A DNA stretch of 60,413 nucleotides from Oscheius sp. JU75. Lineage: Eukaryota > Nematoda > Chromadorea > Rhabditida > Rhabditidae. The position numbers were made by a program, and so were the translations under genes. Location of the stretch: positions 1-60,413 of the forward strand of contig JASJZC010000014.1 of assembly GCA_037178855.1 (NCBI GenBank). Direction: 5' to 3'. The notes below the pieces were generated by a model. That model had not been told where the DNA came from. It did no database searches and worked only from the letters and a program-made list of their open reading frames with translations. Shown here one piece after another: positions 60,350-60,413 of the stretch; positions within the stretch are counted from its first letter, which is position 1, and each line of letters opens with the position of its first letter.

Positions 60350-60413
60350 GCTCACCTCCAAAGGCTTCAGAAAATAAACTCGGTTTGTGCCATCGCTGAA
60401 GCTGCCAGACCGT

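Overview
The window looks like a chromosomal segment of an alphaproteobacterium of the Hyphomicrobiales (Rhizobiales). The best lineage marker is the gene at 40123-41317. It encodes an Omp2b-type porin with the family's signature near its N-terminus ([16 protein letters not shown]) and a C-terminal Phe. The rhizobial-type polyamine ABC locus, the one-piece E1 alpha-beta 2-oxo-acid dehydrogenase and the IS481-type element agree with this. Two classical autotransporters, an Ig-like/FG-GAP surface protein, a PliI-type lysozyme inhibitor and an LprI-like protein suggest a host-associated bacterium. An invertebrate host, and a Bartonella/Brucella-like relative, are plausible inferences but not shown.

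Most long genes are broken by one-base slips, often in homopolymers, while catalytic motifs stay intact. I count more than sixty. This is either recent mass pseudogenisation or uncorrected long-read error. A few genes also carry substitutions (an in-frame TGA and a lost metal ligand in the kinase at 3690), which favours real decay at least in part. I label broken genes 'pseudogene' to mean 'not one open frame as given'.

Layout. 1-4280: an MFS transporter remnant, an APH-fold kinase, a glutamate-cysteine-ligase/amidoligase-like gene overlapping an S-adenosylmethionine-decarboxylase-like gene, and a second APH-fold kinase. This resembles a decayed small-molecule biosynthetic operon. 4600-5444: VOC and EVE genes. 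6060-7990: an OmpA-family protein plus a membrane helix-hairpin-helix protein. 8702-12072: autotransporter 1. 14576-15403: a seven-finger C2H2 zinc-finger protein. 15601: Dabb protein. 17004-19943: giant surface protein. 20363: PliI. 22311-32209: polyamine-type ABC importer, lhgO, gabD, class III aminotransferase and a GntR regulator, which together suggest uptake and oxidation of diamines or their omega-amino acids to succinate. 32501-39330: E1 and E2 of a 2-oxo-acid dehydrogenase, class IV aminotransferase, VOC protein, second GntR regulator and a lipoate-ligase-like protein. 40123: porin. 41398-42616: a tandem array of an unrecognised protein family, with another copy at 51120-51560. 42907: LprI-like protein. 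43943-46845: autotransporter 2. 46899-49567: glutaminase and MFS pump. 49981-50995: IS481-type element. 52347: spore-coat-U-like protein. 53281-60349: decayed oligopeptide-binding protein, phosphopantetheinyl transferase, TonB-dependent receptor and flavin monooxygenase.

The strongest candidates for something undescribed are the intact Kruppel-style zinc-finger gene, the tandem FWFHR-ended family, and the kinase/ligase/decarboxylase cluster. No tRNA, rRNA or CRISPR array was seen.
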